Assembly: GCA_030762175.1 (NCBI GenBank) | Contig: CM060838.1 | Location: 18,025,501-18,089,500 of the forward strand | Source of the DNA: Metallyticus violacea | Taxonomy: Eukaryota > Arthropoda > Insecta > Mantodea > Metallyticidae | Reading direction: 5' to 3' | Length of the DNA: 64,000 nt | Part shown: in pieces, positions 45,880-57,369 of the stretch | Numbering within the stretch: the first letter of the stretch is position 1 | How the letters are laid out: each line of letters begins with the position of its first letter | Notes under the pieces: generated by a model | Database searches by the model: none | What the model saw: the letters and a program-made list of their open reading frames with translations, nothing else | Told to the model about the DNA's origin: nothing | Program-made: the position numbers and the translations under genes

Positions 45880-47380
45880 GAAAGTTGATAAAATAGATCA
45901 CAGATAGTATTCTAGGAGAAAAATGAAGATTGAGTGATGAGTGATATTTCATGCACTCTTTTAGAACATTGTGGTCCCCTAATTTCACAATTCTGTAGCA
46001 ATATTTGAAAATTCTCTCCACCACCAAACTCTTCCTCCCTACCCTCTCTAACTCTGCTAAAGCTATTCCTTTCAATGAAGCTGTAGGCAATTCCAATACC
46101 TCTCTACAAAACATCCTATGAATTAGATAAATTTTCAACCATCCTTTCAAATTCCCCATACTTCTACTCCATGTTGTTGGTCCTGGTGGTGTAGTGGTTA
46201 CCATACTTGCCTCCTAAACCCAAGATCGCGGATTCGAACCCGGCCAGGACCGATGGATTTTTTCGGGCGCAAAAATCCTAAGTATGGCTTTCTTCGGAAG
46301 GGAAGTAAAGCCGTGGGTCCCATGTCGTACATTTACGGCACGAAAAAGAACCTCATGCCTGAAAGAGAGGCCTCTGAGCAAAATTTGTCAGCCATTTCAC
46401 GCCCTGAGTTGAATGGGACGCTGATGACCTGAGCTGTTAAAGAGCGTCCATAAATAAATCAATCAAAAAAAAAAAATCTACTCCATGTTAACATTTTTGA
46501 TTCCACTACCACTTCATACAATTTCTCCAACCAATTTATTGACATATTTGGAATTTTCTTCAAACATATTCTATTGCTCTAATGACTATTTTACCTTTAA
46601 TAACAACATTCTTCCTTGTGGTTCCCACCCTCCACTACTTGACATCCTCACCCCTAATAATCAAATTCTTTAACCACTTCCAATAGCTCCCCATTCAAGA
46701 ACCATTTCTCATCCCTTCTTAATTTACCCCCTTTCTTAAACACTTATTATTTTTGATTTTTAACATTTACTCTTAATCAGCATTCTGCACAAAATCTACT
46801 ATCTCATTTATAGCTCATTGCAGTGTGATTACTGCAGTTGCACCTACAATTAAATCATCTGCAAATAGTAAGCCTGGTATTTCTTTCTTCCCAATAACCA
46901 GTCAGTGTGAATTACTCTTTAAAATTTGCTCCATAATATCATCAATAAACAAATTAAACAAAACTGGATTTAACTTTCAGCCTTGTCTCAAACATACCTT
47001 TTGTTTCACCATCTCTGTAATCCCATTTCTTGTACACTTTATACAAAACCTAACTCCATCATACAACTTTTGAACCTCTGCAATAAACTCTTCACTCCAC
47101 CTCATTTTATGCACAAGTACATCTCTTCTTATTGTAATGAATGCCTTTTCATAGTCTGCAAAGAACATATAAATTTTTTATCTCTTTTGTTTCTTAGGTT
47201 CTTGTTTACATTTGAATTATCATTATATTATCAACAGCCCTTTTACCTTTTCTAAATCCTGCCTGATATTCACATAACTTCCCTTCTATCTCTAATATTG
47301 TTTCAGTTACAATAGTGCAATAATCATTGTAGCAGACCTTCAAAGAATGAAACTATCAAAAAGATCTTATTGGAAAGAGG
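45880..47380 (-). mobile_element. decayed LINE (R1/RTE-like), interrupted by a SINE
   Basis: Minus strand in order from the right: LCEYQAGFRKGKRAVDNI (RT motif GFR.GRS..D.I), MFFADYEKAF (F.D..KAFD), EEFIAEVQKLYDGVRFCIKC, KVCLRQG, FNLFIDDIMEQI, PGLLFADDLIVGA (catalytic F-ADD). After the SINE at 46176-46476 comes the C-terminal part (IHRMFCREVLELPTASLKG, AELERVGRKSLVVERIFKY). Same family as 1560-2430. Stops and frameshifts present. Confidence 0.82.
46176..46476 (+). mobile_element. SINE-A, near full length, 13-bp target duplications
   Basis: About 301 bp between two perfect copies of tctactccatgtt (46163-46175 and 46477-46489). The tRNA-like head has A-box 'tggtgtagtggttaccatac' and B-box 'gattcgaaccc'. 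The conserved body is 'gaagggaagtaaagccgtgg', 'gcctctgagca', 'gaatgggacgctgatgacct'. It ends 'gttaaagagcgtccataaat', then aatcaatc and an A-run. Intact promoter boxes, clean tail and perfect duplications indicate a young copy. It sits inside the LINE relic. Confidence 0.95.
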
Positions 47381-47720
47381 GAGTCAATAAAGTTCTTTTG
47401 TTTTAATTATGTTTGAGTAGAATAGGAGTAGACCACCAATGTGAAATATGATGTTGTAAACCTTTATGTGATATCTATGCATCTGAAGTCAAACCACAAT
47501 ATTACAGAAGGCAAGAAATTAGTGCATCATTCAGAAAACTTTGATCGTAATTTGGCATAAGGCCTATTTAAATATATATTATGCAACTTTTATGCATTAG
47601 GCTATTCATAAGTGAGATGTTCCCTATCTAGCTTCAGATTATGAGTTAAATATTCTGTATTTTGAATACTCTAGCAATGTGGACATATTACATGAACCTT
47701 GCTGCAAAAAAAGTAAAAAC

Positions 47721-47754
<34 letters not shown>

Positions 47755-48442
47755 GATGATGATGATGTCATAGCTAGGCTGTAATTCACTTCCACTCAGC
47801 AATAATATGCAATTGGATACATTTTATATATTTTTAAAATATTGAAATGTATTGCTGGTCATGTAATTCATTATATAAGGACACTAATAACACATTATAT
47901 TGGAATTTCACTTTTTTATACGCATAAAGAAACACTTGTTGTTCGTAATATTATACTAATAACCTGAAATGTTATGCCGCTTAATTTCTAAATTTCTGTT
48001 GAGTCTATTTTAGAGTTTGTAGTTTATTTGCTTTGAATCATGTTTTAAATTAAAGGATACGGATTTGATATTAGATTTGAAAACTAATATTAACAAATTT
48101 TTTTATAGGTATAAGATTTTTTTTAAATCTAATTCTTTTAGATACTTTTTTCTTTAATTTATGTTAAAATCTATATACCAAAGGAGGAATATTGCTATAA
48201 CGGTATTATAGCATTAAACAAAAACATACACTAAAAGCAGTGCTCAGCAAATGAAACTGTTAAAATGCAATGAGAGTTGATCACTATGCTTGAATATGTT
48301 ACGAAAACTAATGCACCTCTCTTAGTGATGCTCTCAACAGAAAGAAGGGTTGTTGTTCAACCTCTGCAAACTGTTAGTAAAAAGCTACCGTGATTTCCTA
48401 ATCTGATGAAAATTTCCTCACTTGAAGGTTTTCTTACAGCCT
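47381..48442. other. intergenic, nothing recognised apart from a microsatellite
   Basis: AT-rich, with an (ATT)n(GAT)n microsatellite at 47720-47769. Confidence 0.6.
47720..47769. repeat. (ATT)n-(GAT)n compound microsatellite
   Basis: About eleven ATT units followed by four GAT units. Confidence 0.95.
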
Positions 48443-48454
48443 GAAATCACTGGG

Positions 48455-48744
48455 TCAATTCTGGTGATCTAGTGGTAACCCATACTTGCCTCATAGACTC
48501 CAGATAGTGGATTCAACCCTGGCAAGTGTCGATGAATTTTTCGGACATAAAATCCTAAATATGACTTCCTTCGGAAGGGAAGGAAAGCCATGGGTCCCAT
48601 GTCATGGATTTACAAAGAACCTTAAGCCTAAATTAAGAGACTTCTGAGCAAAAAATATCGGCCGTTTATGCCCTGAATTGAATGGGATGCTGATGGCCTG
48701 AGATGTTAAAGAGCATCCATAAATAAACCAAATCAACAAATTCA
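48455..48744 (+). mobile_element. SINE-A copy with imperfect target duplication
   Basis: Same body and 3' end as 46176-46476, but more diverged (head 'tggtgatctagtggtaaccc', B-box 'gattcaaccc', end 'gatgttaaagagcatccata'). Flanks gaaatcactggg (48443-48454) and gaagtcactggg (48745-48756) differ at one base and look like the target duplication. Confidence 0.88.
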
Positions 48745-48756
48745 GAAGTCACTGGG

Positions 48757-49124
48757 AGCAGACAATAAGCAGCAATTCAAACCCTGTTCAATTGTGGCTT
48801 GAAGCATTGTTCTGGAGACAGCACACCCTGACTCAACTCTCCTTAATAGCATCTCATTATTTTTAAATTAACTTTGCATTTTAATGACCTGCAATTGTGG
48901 CTTCTCTCTGCAAATAGTCTACCAGAATGACACTTTGTGCAATACAAAAAGAGTTTATGGAAACATTGCTACAACTGCGACAGTCAGCAAGGTCAACAAG
49001 TAAGCAAGTGGGCTTGCTACCTCATCCAAAGTTGGCAAACGAGCGGGGGTTCGCTCATAGGAAAAACTCTGCGCTGCGGGGGAAAACATCACTAATTTCA
49101 CTATACAAGACAGCTCATATAAGG
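48757..49124. other. intergenic, nothing recognised
   Basis: Composition rises in GC towards 49030-49085. No gene seen. Confidence 0.4.
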
Positions 49125-49735
49125 GGTGAATGATTCCTTCACGCAACGGGTTTCGTGACCGGGCGGCGAGGCTGGCTGTCGCGTAAGTTATTTCTAACAT
49201 ACATAACAAACACTTAAAAAAAGAAAAGTAAATTATTCACGTTTATTAAGCAAGGAGATGCTGGAACTGCCTTCCTTCATTGTTCAAGCATTTCTGACAC
49301 CTGCTTAGGAAATTGCTCATTACACTCTGCAGCCATTTCTTGACGAATGTTAGTTTTAAGTTCATCTAAAGTGTATGGATTTGTTTTGTACACTTTCTCT
49401 TTTAATGCCCCCCTCCCAAACAAAAAATCGCGGGGGTTAAATCGGGTGAACGAGAGGACCATATGTTGTTAGTGATAACTCTTGTGATGTTAAAGAGTAA
49501 ATAAATAGAATATATCTGGAAGCACGTTATGAATATCCTGTAATGAGAATACTCTTTGGGGAATAGAATCTTTGTATTGCCCCATTTCGCTTGATACATT
49601 TTCACTCAGTACACTGTATTGTGCAAGATTCCAACTAACACTGAAGCCACGGGTAGCGGAGGGGAAATATACACTCCGCCTCCGCCGACATAGCGATATA
49701 GTGCTGCCGGCCAGTCCCGCGGTTGCGTCAAGCAT
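49125..49735 (-). mobile_element. IS630-like transposon N1, internally deleted
   Basis: GC-rich ends resemble inverted repeats: left 'cacgcaacgggtttcgtgac' and 'cgggcggc'; right, reverse complement 'gacgcaaccgcgggactggc'. The minus strand has an N-terminal piece (SSEMGQYKDSIPQRVFS). After a junction near 49450-49500 comes the C-terminus: RSPDLTP, then LKEKVYKTNPYTLDELKTNI, RQEMAAE, matching the end of insect DUF4817/IS630-like transposases (RSPDLTPLDFFLWG.LK..VY). The catalytic middle is missing, so it is a non-autonomous derivative. A related end lies at 20905-21180. Confidence 0.75.
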
Positions 49736-51479
49736 TGCCCAGTATTTTAGAAGTAGTTATATGATTTTTTAAATAGTAATGATGAATTATATAACATGTT
49801 TCTATAAGTAAATATCAAATTTAGGAAATTCCTCACTTCCTATATGAAGAAATCACACCTGACGTTACATATATACCTATGACAATGATAGTTTGGCAGT
49901 AGAGAAGCTGAGAACCAACAGTAGCTCATTTTGCAAAGAAAACATAATGAACTAATAAAGTGTGCAAGACTTATTTGTGGCATCTGAAAGAAAGCATAGC
50001 ATGCTAATGTTCTGCATGGTTAACTGTCCTTTTAATACTTTTCAGGACTAGAATGATAGCATAATAAAGAAAAATGTTAATGCTAAGGTAACCAAGGTAC
50101 TGAAAGACTCTGGTCCTATTTGCTCCATCAGTAACTTGCTGCATTAATCATTTTGAATATCTGTGGCAATAGTCATGGGATGAAGAAGCAATAAATAATA
50201 GGAAGCAATATAAATTAAAGAATACAAATAGAAAATTGGACACTAGACAAAAGTAGAGGAAAAAATATGAATAATGGGAAATGGGGCAGTAGGAAAATTT
50301 AATCTACAAAGCTATTAAAGTTGACAGCAATCACATATTGCTGAAAAGAGTTTACTTAATGCTTGATTTTAAACTTCAACAACTGAATTTGCTAATTTTC
50401 TTATTTGCATCAAGTTTAAGAATAATTGCAAATTATGTAAATTATACAATTATGGTAACCTAATTTAAGAAAAGTGATAATACAGAAATGTCTTTACATT
50501 TTTTTTTACTTACAGATAGTTAAATTCTTGTGGTTTGTGGATTTTCTAAATGAATTCAATGTTAGTTTGGCAATAAAACAAAGGCTTGTTGCTGCTAAGA
50601 TAGTACAAATTTCTTGAACACATATATTGTTTTATACATAGAATTAAAATTCTAAGAGTAGAACCCAAATGACATAAAGTACAGAATGATGAACAAGCTT
50701 AGTTCTGTGGCCAGAGTTGGGAAGCAGAGGAAGAAATAACTTTAATTGTTTGAATTTTAGGAATATAAAAGGAAAGAAAAAAATGCAGAGAAGCAAAAAG
50801 AAAATGGAAGGAAGAGAAAGTAAGAAAAGAGTTGCTAAAATGTTTTTAGTTCCATAGCAGAAAAAATGAAAATGTTATGTACATTATGTGTGAATGCCTG
50901 TGTTCATGAGAGAGAGAGAGAGAAAAAAGTATCTTTAGTATATGTTAAAAAGGAAATTTCATTTTACATGCTTCAGCTTTTTATTAATTATATATCCAGT
51001 TAAAATGTACTGACTGGTTATTAGATTCATTTTGTGAAGTCATTTATTTGTTATGAATGCAATAGCAATAATAATTATAAATAATTTTCATTCATATTTA
51101 TTTTTGGTATAAGTAAATATGATAAGTATGTTTTCATTATGATACAGTTTTTTTTTAACTACATAAAAATGCCAATAGTCTTCTTCTTTTTAATTTATCC
51201 ATTGTAAATATAGATATTACAAACGGGGGGAAAATTAGAGCTATGCAGTTAAACAAAACCTGAAATGCACACATTTGTACTGTACTTCTCTTATTTGAAA
51301 TTACCACAGCTGTACAATCCCAAATAGCCATGACCTATTATGTTAAATAACTTGCATCATTAACTGTGGATAGTCATAGATGATATAGTATTTTGTATCT
51401 TTCAGTTACTGGTAACAGTTATTAATTATTGATTTTTACAGTGTTGATCATTTTTAATACTGCACACTAAACGGCTCTA
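49736..51479. other. intergenic, nothing recognised
   Basis: AT-rich, 1.7 kb, with a (GA)n run near 50909-50923. No gene or repeat family recognised. Confidence 0.5.
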
Positions 51480-51570
51480 TGATATGGTGACAGCATTTAC
51501 AACTACTCATCCGGAGGTCCTGGGTTCATTTTCTGGTCAGATCAAACTTCTGGGTTAGTGTTGTTGGTTT
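51480..51570 (+). mobile_element. tRNA-like SINE head
   Basis: 'atggtgacagcatttacaac', 'tactcatccggaggtcctgg', 'gttcattttctggtc' resembles a tRNA A-box/anticodon/B-box series with a degraded B-box. The following body is unrecognised. Confidence 0.5.
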
Positions 51571-52423
51571 TTTTTATTTTTTAAATAATAGCTTTAAAAA
51601 GCCAAGGACTCCAAGCTTATTTGTGCCATCATTAATTCATTTCATTTCATTCACCCCTACAGACTTACACCTATAGTATTCAGCCCACAGTCTACAGAAG
51701 TCTCAAAAATACCAATGCAGTCAAAGCAGCAATAAATAACACATTAAAAAATGTACACTGTAGGTATGAGGCAACAATTTCTTATATATTATGCCTTATT
51801 CTTTATAGGCCATGTGAGGGAGAGGGTCTAGATGCTTATTGATTACAGTCTTTCTCTGACAGACATGATAATACAGAAGTCATCCTTTGATTTGGATTAG
51901 TTTTCAGCTTTTTTGTAAAATTACGAGAGCCTTGTTGCCAGAATGTAGCATTCAGTTTGCCCCCCTCAAAAAAAATATTATCATTAAATAGTTCTTGTCC
52001 CATTAAATAGTGGTGTTTGTTAGCAAACAGTTTTACAACAGTGTTGAGAAGAATAAGCAACAAATGAGGAAAACCCTGTGAAAGTTTTGAAAAACACGTG
52101 TTGTAAACATGAAACGCATACCAAGTTAATAGGCAATAATATATGGAAATGACATGGAGAGAAAGCAGCAGTGGTTATTAAAAATAAAACTCCTCTACTC
52201 TGTGCAGAGAGTAGAATTTTTGTGCAATAGAAATCATAATTTATTTAAATACTGCAATTTATGTGCTTGTTTCCAAAGCAATACTGCTTGAATAACATGT
52301 ATTGGAAAACTGTTAATTGCAGATTTTTTCTCCACATTTTATATATTCATTGTAATTAAGCAAGCAATTAGTACAATAAAGAAAGTAATGGCTAAGTCTT
52401 GATAAATTAGTTTGTTGTTTCAG
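51571..52423. other. sequence upstream of first recognised AROS exon
   Basis: Presumed intron or 5' flank of the AROS-like gene. No start exon recognised. Confidence 0.45.
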
Positions 52424-52510
52424 GAAAGAATCAAGATAAATCCAAGCAAAAGAAGTCTGGTACAGGTCTAAGAACGGTAAAGAAACGGATGAAAAAATCA
52501 CAGAAGAAAG
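52424..52510 (+). CDS. AROS-like exon: lysine-rich segment
   Basis: Acceptor tttgttgtttcAG ends at 52423; donor GTAAAT follows 52510. It has 87 nt, entering after one base of a split codon and ending with one base. It encodes KNQDKSKQKKSGTGLRTVKK, then RMKKSQKK, a basic nucleolar-type stretch like the RKTKAIQAQKLRN region of human AROS. The entry phase shows that a further coding exon precedes it. Confidence 0.82.
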
Positions 52511-53529
52511 GTAAATATCTTTGAGTACAGTATGGCAATATAGATGGCTAGTAGTAAAAGCTCAAATTTTCTTGTCAGTAAACTTGTACACTGAGCATAT
52601 CTTATTATCAAATAATGTTTGGTATGTATAGTACCTTAACAAAATACACATGTATATATAAGTTAAAATTGTGCATAAACACATAACTTATAAATATTTA
52701 GGAAAATCAGGTTTTAAATATATTACCATGTTAGCATTTGATAAATAATATGCCCTTATAACATTATCTGGCATTTACCTTAAGCTCTTCTTTATAACTC
52801 ATTTTACAATACATTTGTATTTTTATTTGAGCATGGGGCTTTGCTTTGTATAAGCATTATAGACATATGCAAGTATGAAAAAAGTAAATACTTTATGAAT
52901 AATATCTCTTACAGGCATCCTGAGATCCTATGTCAAAATAGTTTTGATTGTATGCAAGTAACCAATTAGATAAAACTGAAACTGCCTTTTAAATAAAATC
53001 CAACCCTTTCTTAGTGTAAATTTCTGGACTGAACCTTTTTTTTTTTTTTTTTTTTTGAACTTATGAGTAGTATATTCCCTGCTCATAAGTTATGTGTGCT
53101 TAACTGAATGTATAGAAGAATTACAAAATTATATGTTGCTGTGTCGAAAATGAATTTGAAATGCTTCGATGAATATTTTCCCTTGGATTTGGGATTCTTT
53201 TTTTTTTTTTTTTTTTTCTTTTTTTTCTTTTTTTTTTCCCCTTTACTATCTTTGGACAGATAATGAACTTTCATTCCTCTATTCAAATTACTGATGTTAC
53301 TTATTTAAATGCTGCCACATTGATTTTTCTTAAATAGTTCTGACATTTTGTGTATTGCCTGCATCCTTTTAGTCATTTATGCTGTGGAGTAATACTGTCC
53401 CTCCATTCTCTTCATTTGAACATGACTTGTGGCTAGCAGGTTCCTCTATTTGATACAGCCTGTCTGCTTTAGTTGTTAAAAAATATACAAGAACCTCCTG
53501 AGTATGTTGTTTATCAGATAATATACAGT

Positions 53530-54580
53530 TTGGCCCCACGAAAAAAGTAACCCAAGATCATATGCCAAATAATACATACAAGAGAAAATGTTATATATGG
53601 TATTTCTCAGCTGAAGGAACCACACACCTCATAGCCTGAGTCCAATATTGTGCATATGTTTTGTTCAATATATATCAAGATCCTAAGTATCTCCAAAACT
53701 GGTGGTGGTCTGACAAATGTGATGTGCTACTGAGTAAAAATGACAATAAACAAAATCCTCCTTTTCTTGGTTCAGGAATATTCAGTGAGTTGATCACATT
53801 CGAAAAAAGTAACAGTGTGGGCTGCTGTGTCTTCCTACAGATTATGGGGGTCTGTACTTCATAGAGAATTCACATGGAAACAGAATTAATGTCTTAGAAG
53901 TATACAAGAACAAATAATTGAATGTTTTCAGGGGAATTTGAACACATTTAGTGTTCTGAACAACCTTGATATGCATAAGTGTTTCAACAAGATAGGGTAG
54001 CATCCCACACTGGTCATGGGAACGGGCACATACTCCAACAGATGTTTGCCAGTCAGCTGATTTCTAGACACTAGGATTTTCCATCTCCTTCACAAAGTCC
54101 TGATTTGCCATTGTGTGATGTGTTTTTGTGAGGGATACTGAAAGAACAGTTCTTCATACACATTCTTTGTAGTCTAGACAAACTTTTTGAAAACATCAAA
54201 ACAGTTCTGCACAGTGTAACAGACGAGTTGTTGAATTGATTTATTTACAGACGCTCTTTAACATCTCAGGTCATCAGCATCCCATTCTATTCAGGGCATG
54301 AAACAGCCCACAAAGTTTGATCAGAGGCCTCTTTTTTCAGGCTTGAGGTCCTTTTTCTTACCGTATATCTATGACATGGGATCCACGGCTTTACTTCCCT
54401 TCCAAAGGAAGCCATACTTGGGATTTTTACGCCCCCAAAAAATCCATCAATTCTGGTCAGGTTACCACTACATCACCAGGACTGACAGTGTAACAGATTA
54501 GGAGTTGATTCTATGGTCTCTAGGATGATAAACAATATGCAACATGTCATAAACATTCTTGGAAAATATGTAGAACAAGT
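53530..54580 (+). mobile_element. decayed IS630-like transposase relic split by a SINE
   Basis: Plus strand fragments VTVWAAVSSYRLWGP, FQQDRVASHTG (FQQDGA..H), QLISR, PSPSQSPDLPLCDVFL.G.LK (SPDL.P.D.FLWG.LK) and ENIKTVLHSVTDE-like C-terminus, with stops. Interrupted at 54224-54484 by SINE-A; its last part resumes after 54497. It lies in the AROS intron 52511-55479. Confidence 0.72.
54224..54484 (-). mobile_element. SINE-A inserted in a transposon relic, with 13-bp target duplication
   Basis: Flanked by acagtgtaacaga at 54211-54223 and 54485-54497. Minus-strand body includes the 'gctctttaacatctcaggtc' 3' end at the left and the tRNA-like head at the right ('ggttaccactacatcaccag', plus-strand reading). 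Clear nested insertion. Confidence 0.9.
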
Positions 54581-55059
54581 TGTATAATAGGTATCATGGT
54601 GTACAAAATATTATTGAAGTATTTTCTTTATTATTATTTGTTTTTATATGGTACCATGTACAGTGAACACAGTTTGGTTAAATAACTTCTGGAAATTCTC
54701 AAAATAATGTTTTTTTTGGTGGGAGCTCACATATGTTTTCTTTCTTGAATATTATTGTTTCCAGACAATGGTAATCCATTTTGGTTTTTCTTTACAACTG
54801 TTACAAGTGATATGAATTTCGTTTATTTCATTCTCTCCACAAGAACTAATCGCCTGTCTGAGATAAGTTTTGAAAGTTGCCTGATTAATACTTTGAATTA
54901 TCTATGTAAATTATCAATATAATCACTACTCACTTTGATGCGCTATTCACATCCAAGAATTAATAGCTAGGTGACTTACAAAAGTATTCAGGAGTTTTAT
55001 TTGCAAAATTTTTCATTACAGCACATTTCATCATCACATCATTAAATTTCTTTCCGCAA

Positions 55060-55400
55060 AGAACTTTCTTAATTTAGGAATATTAGCAGGATACTAGATA
55101 TAGGTTGTAGAGTGAGTGTTCAACCTCCTGGAAGACACAATCCTTCACTGCAGTTTTTATAGTCATAGTCATATGTACTTGAGCATAGTTTTGAAGCATG
55201 CAAATACAATATTTCTTGTGTCTTCTCCTTTATGGCATTGCACAGTTTGTAAGTAATGTACACTGCATTCATGGTAGTTTCTCCTTGAAGTCAATCAAAA
55301 GAATTTTGGCTGTTCTAAAAAAGTACTGTCTTGGTTTTTGAGATGGACTGAGGACTTTGAACTCTGCGCTTTCTAGTAAATGTGATAATAGTGCTCTTTT
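55060..55400 (-). mobile_element. mariner C-terminal relic
   Basis: Minus strand: AKILLIDFKEKLP, RRHKKYCICMLQNYAQVH (the K.V..HDNAP.H motif), KTAVKDCVFQEVEHSLYNLYL (HPPYSPDLAPSD region), CGKKFND. Strongly decayed. It ends some 80 bp before the AROS exon at 55480. Confidence 0.6.
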
Positions 55401-55479
55401 GAAACAATAATTGATTTTAGCCTTTTTTATTGCATTCATTATATTGGTATGCTAAAATTGAATATTTTTGTTGGCATAG

Positions 55480-55604
55480 GAGAACATATGACAGTAGAAG
55501 AATTACGAATGAGGCTGCGTGTTCATGAAGACCATACAGAAGGAAATGTTTGCTTTCTCCAACGGCTTGCAGTGAACAAAATTGATGAGGCTGCTGCAAA
55601 CAAG
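55480..55604 (+). CDS. AROS-like exon: central helix region
   Basis: Acceptor ttggcatAG ends at 55479; donor GTTAGT follows 55604. It has 125 nt; the split Gly codon G|GA joins the previous exon, and it ends in phase 0. It encodes EHMTVEELRMRLRVHEDHTE, then GNVCFLQRLAVNKIDEAAAN and K, corresponding to human AROS around YRKRECRDHLRVNLKFL. Confidence 0.88.
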
Positions 55605-56009
55605 GTTAGTTGCTATTAAAATTATTAGTGTAACAGAGTTTGTTCCCAAAATTATTTGCCTTTTAATTTGTAAGAAAATGACTCTTCTTGGAAAAATAAT
55701 TATAAGCGAATCTGGTTTTATAGCAGAGGAAAAATAAAAGCAGGAAGAATATGTGGAAGAACCATATTAAGAAAATATGTCTTTCAGGAAATTACATTTT
55801 AAAGTGGATAAGTGATGGTAACTCGGTGTTAGAGAGTGCTCTAAAATTGGAGCGACAGTTTCAAATAAATTTAACAGCAAAATATTAATAACTTTATAAA
55901 ATCAACAAACTAATGTCAGTATCTGAAAATAACATATTGATTGAAGTTACGTGTAATTTATGAAATGAAGTGTTTATGCTATACTGTAATGAAAATATGC
56001 ATTAGCATA

Positions 56010-56190
56010 GCTGTGGCCAACTTTAAACAGCTTGTTTCCCACTTAAGTGACTCAGGTTTGATCCCAGCAGCTGTAAGTGGGATTTATGGCAGACAGAACA
56101 GTGTCTGGGCAGGTTTTCTCCAGGTTCTCCAGCTTACCCTGCTACTTATTCCACCTTATAACATATTGTACTTACCACAGTAATGATTAC
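56010..56190 (+). mobile_element. SINE-D copy
   Basis: B-box-like 'ggtttgatcccagcag', then body 'gtaagtgggatttatggcag', 'ttttctccaggttctccagc', shared with 40430-40690. Head decayed. Confidence 0.7.
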
Positions 56191-57066
56191 TAACCTTATA
56201 TGAATATGCATTATCATGAAACGTGCCTCTTCTTCTGCATTTCAATTTCTTCTGTGTGCATTATTAGACATTTACTGATATCAAACTGTGTAAATAGAAA
56301 TCCTGTTTATTCTTAGTTTCTATGGCATTTAAATTTCTTATAATGATATGTGCTCATTTTCTTTCATAAGCAAGTGGCTTATATTTAGGCCATGAAAATA
56401 TTAACATTTTTAATTTATATCTTTACAGATGGATTGAGATATTTTAACTGTTTCTCTTTCTTGATGCATTCATTAATAAAAATTTTATTTGCCAAAAATT
56501 ATTGTCTGTAGATGTTGAGAGTTGAAAATCTTGTGAATCTCGAGTGCATTGTGACAACTTGCAGCCATTAGCACACCAACACTCAATTGGTTTTTGGTGC
56601 TTGTGCAGAGTTTTTTTTTTTTTTTTTTGTCACTTCCAGTCATCATGTTTTTATTGTGATAGTTATTTATGAAACTATGTATTTCTGTACAACAACAATG
56701 GTTCACAAGCAACTCACCGTTAAGAAAGGCTATTTACAACCTAAAAAAAAGAGCAGCATTGTTGCCTCAGGAAAAGGAAAAATGAGTTCAAGAAGTAAAA
56801 AAAACTACAACAAGTACTGGTGAATTTTAAAGAGCAGTTTGATGACTAATCCATGGTTTACAGTAGCAGGTTTGAAGAAAAAATATCCAGATCTACTCAA
56901 CAATCTTTCAAATTGAACTATTTAGCTTCAGCTTTCAAAAGACTTGGGTTCTGCAAACTTGACTTGCTGCCAAGAAGTATCTTCTAACTAAATCTGTAAG
57001 TAGCTTGATATAGGGTTCATCTTGTTATCCTTTGCTATAGCAGATCTTGCAACTTCTAGATCAATC
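56191..57066. other. AROS intron sequence, nothing recognised
   Basis: AT-rich, with a T17 run near 56610. A 78-codon frame at 56587-56823 has no recognisable motif and starts in the T-run. Confidence 0.5.
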
Positions 57067-57077
57067 ACCTCAACTCA

Positions 57078-57358
57078 GTACCGCCATGGGTGGCCGAGGT
57101 CAAAGGCACGGACTCGTGAGCAGGAGGTCTGGGGTTCAATTCTCACCAGGACCATCCTCCCTGACCGAGGTTTTCCTCGGTCCTTATAAATGGCAAATGC
57201 CAAGGAGGTACCCTAAACTTAGGCCTGGAATGCTTCCTTCCTTTAAAAAAAAAAAATCCTTTCCTAGTTTATCATTTCATCTCATGTATCATCAGTGTCC
57301 ATCGCCTGTGGTGCATCAGTAGTAAAAACAGGCATTAAACACCATTCAACAACAATAA
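57078..57358 (+). mobile_element. tRNA-derived SINE-B, near full length
   Basis: The head resembles a Ser/Leu-type tRNA: 'ggtggccgaggtcaaaggca', 'ctcgtgagcaggaggtc', B-box 'gggttcaattctc'. Body: 'accgaggttttcctcggtcc', then 'taaatggcaaatgccaagga', an A-run, and the 3' end 'cgcctgtggtgcatcagtag'. Flanks acctcaactca (57067-57077) and acctcaattca (57359-57369) look like a target duplication with one change. Confidence 0.88.
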
Positions 57359-57369
57359 ACCTCAATTCA

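Noticed and set aside
46185..46260. Candidate tRNA gene
   Set aside because: A- and B-box-like sequences are present, but the acceptor stem is absent and the sequence continues into a repeated SINE body with poly(A) and target duplications.
53083..53286. Poly-Lys open frame on the minus strand
   Set aside because: Artefact of the T-rich runs at 53198-53240; no conserved segment.
57085..57150. Candidate Ser/Leu tRNA
   Set aside because: tRNA-like head of SINE-B; followed by repeat body shared with 5219-5281.
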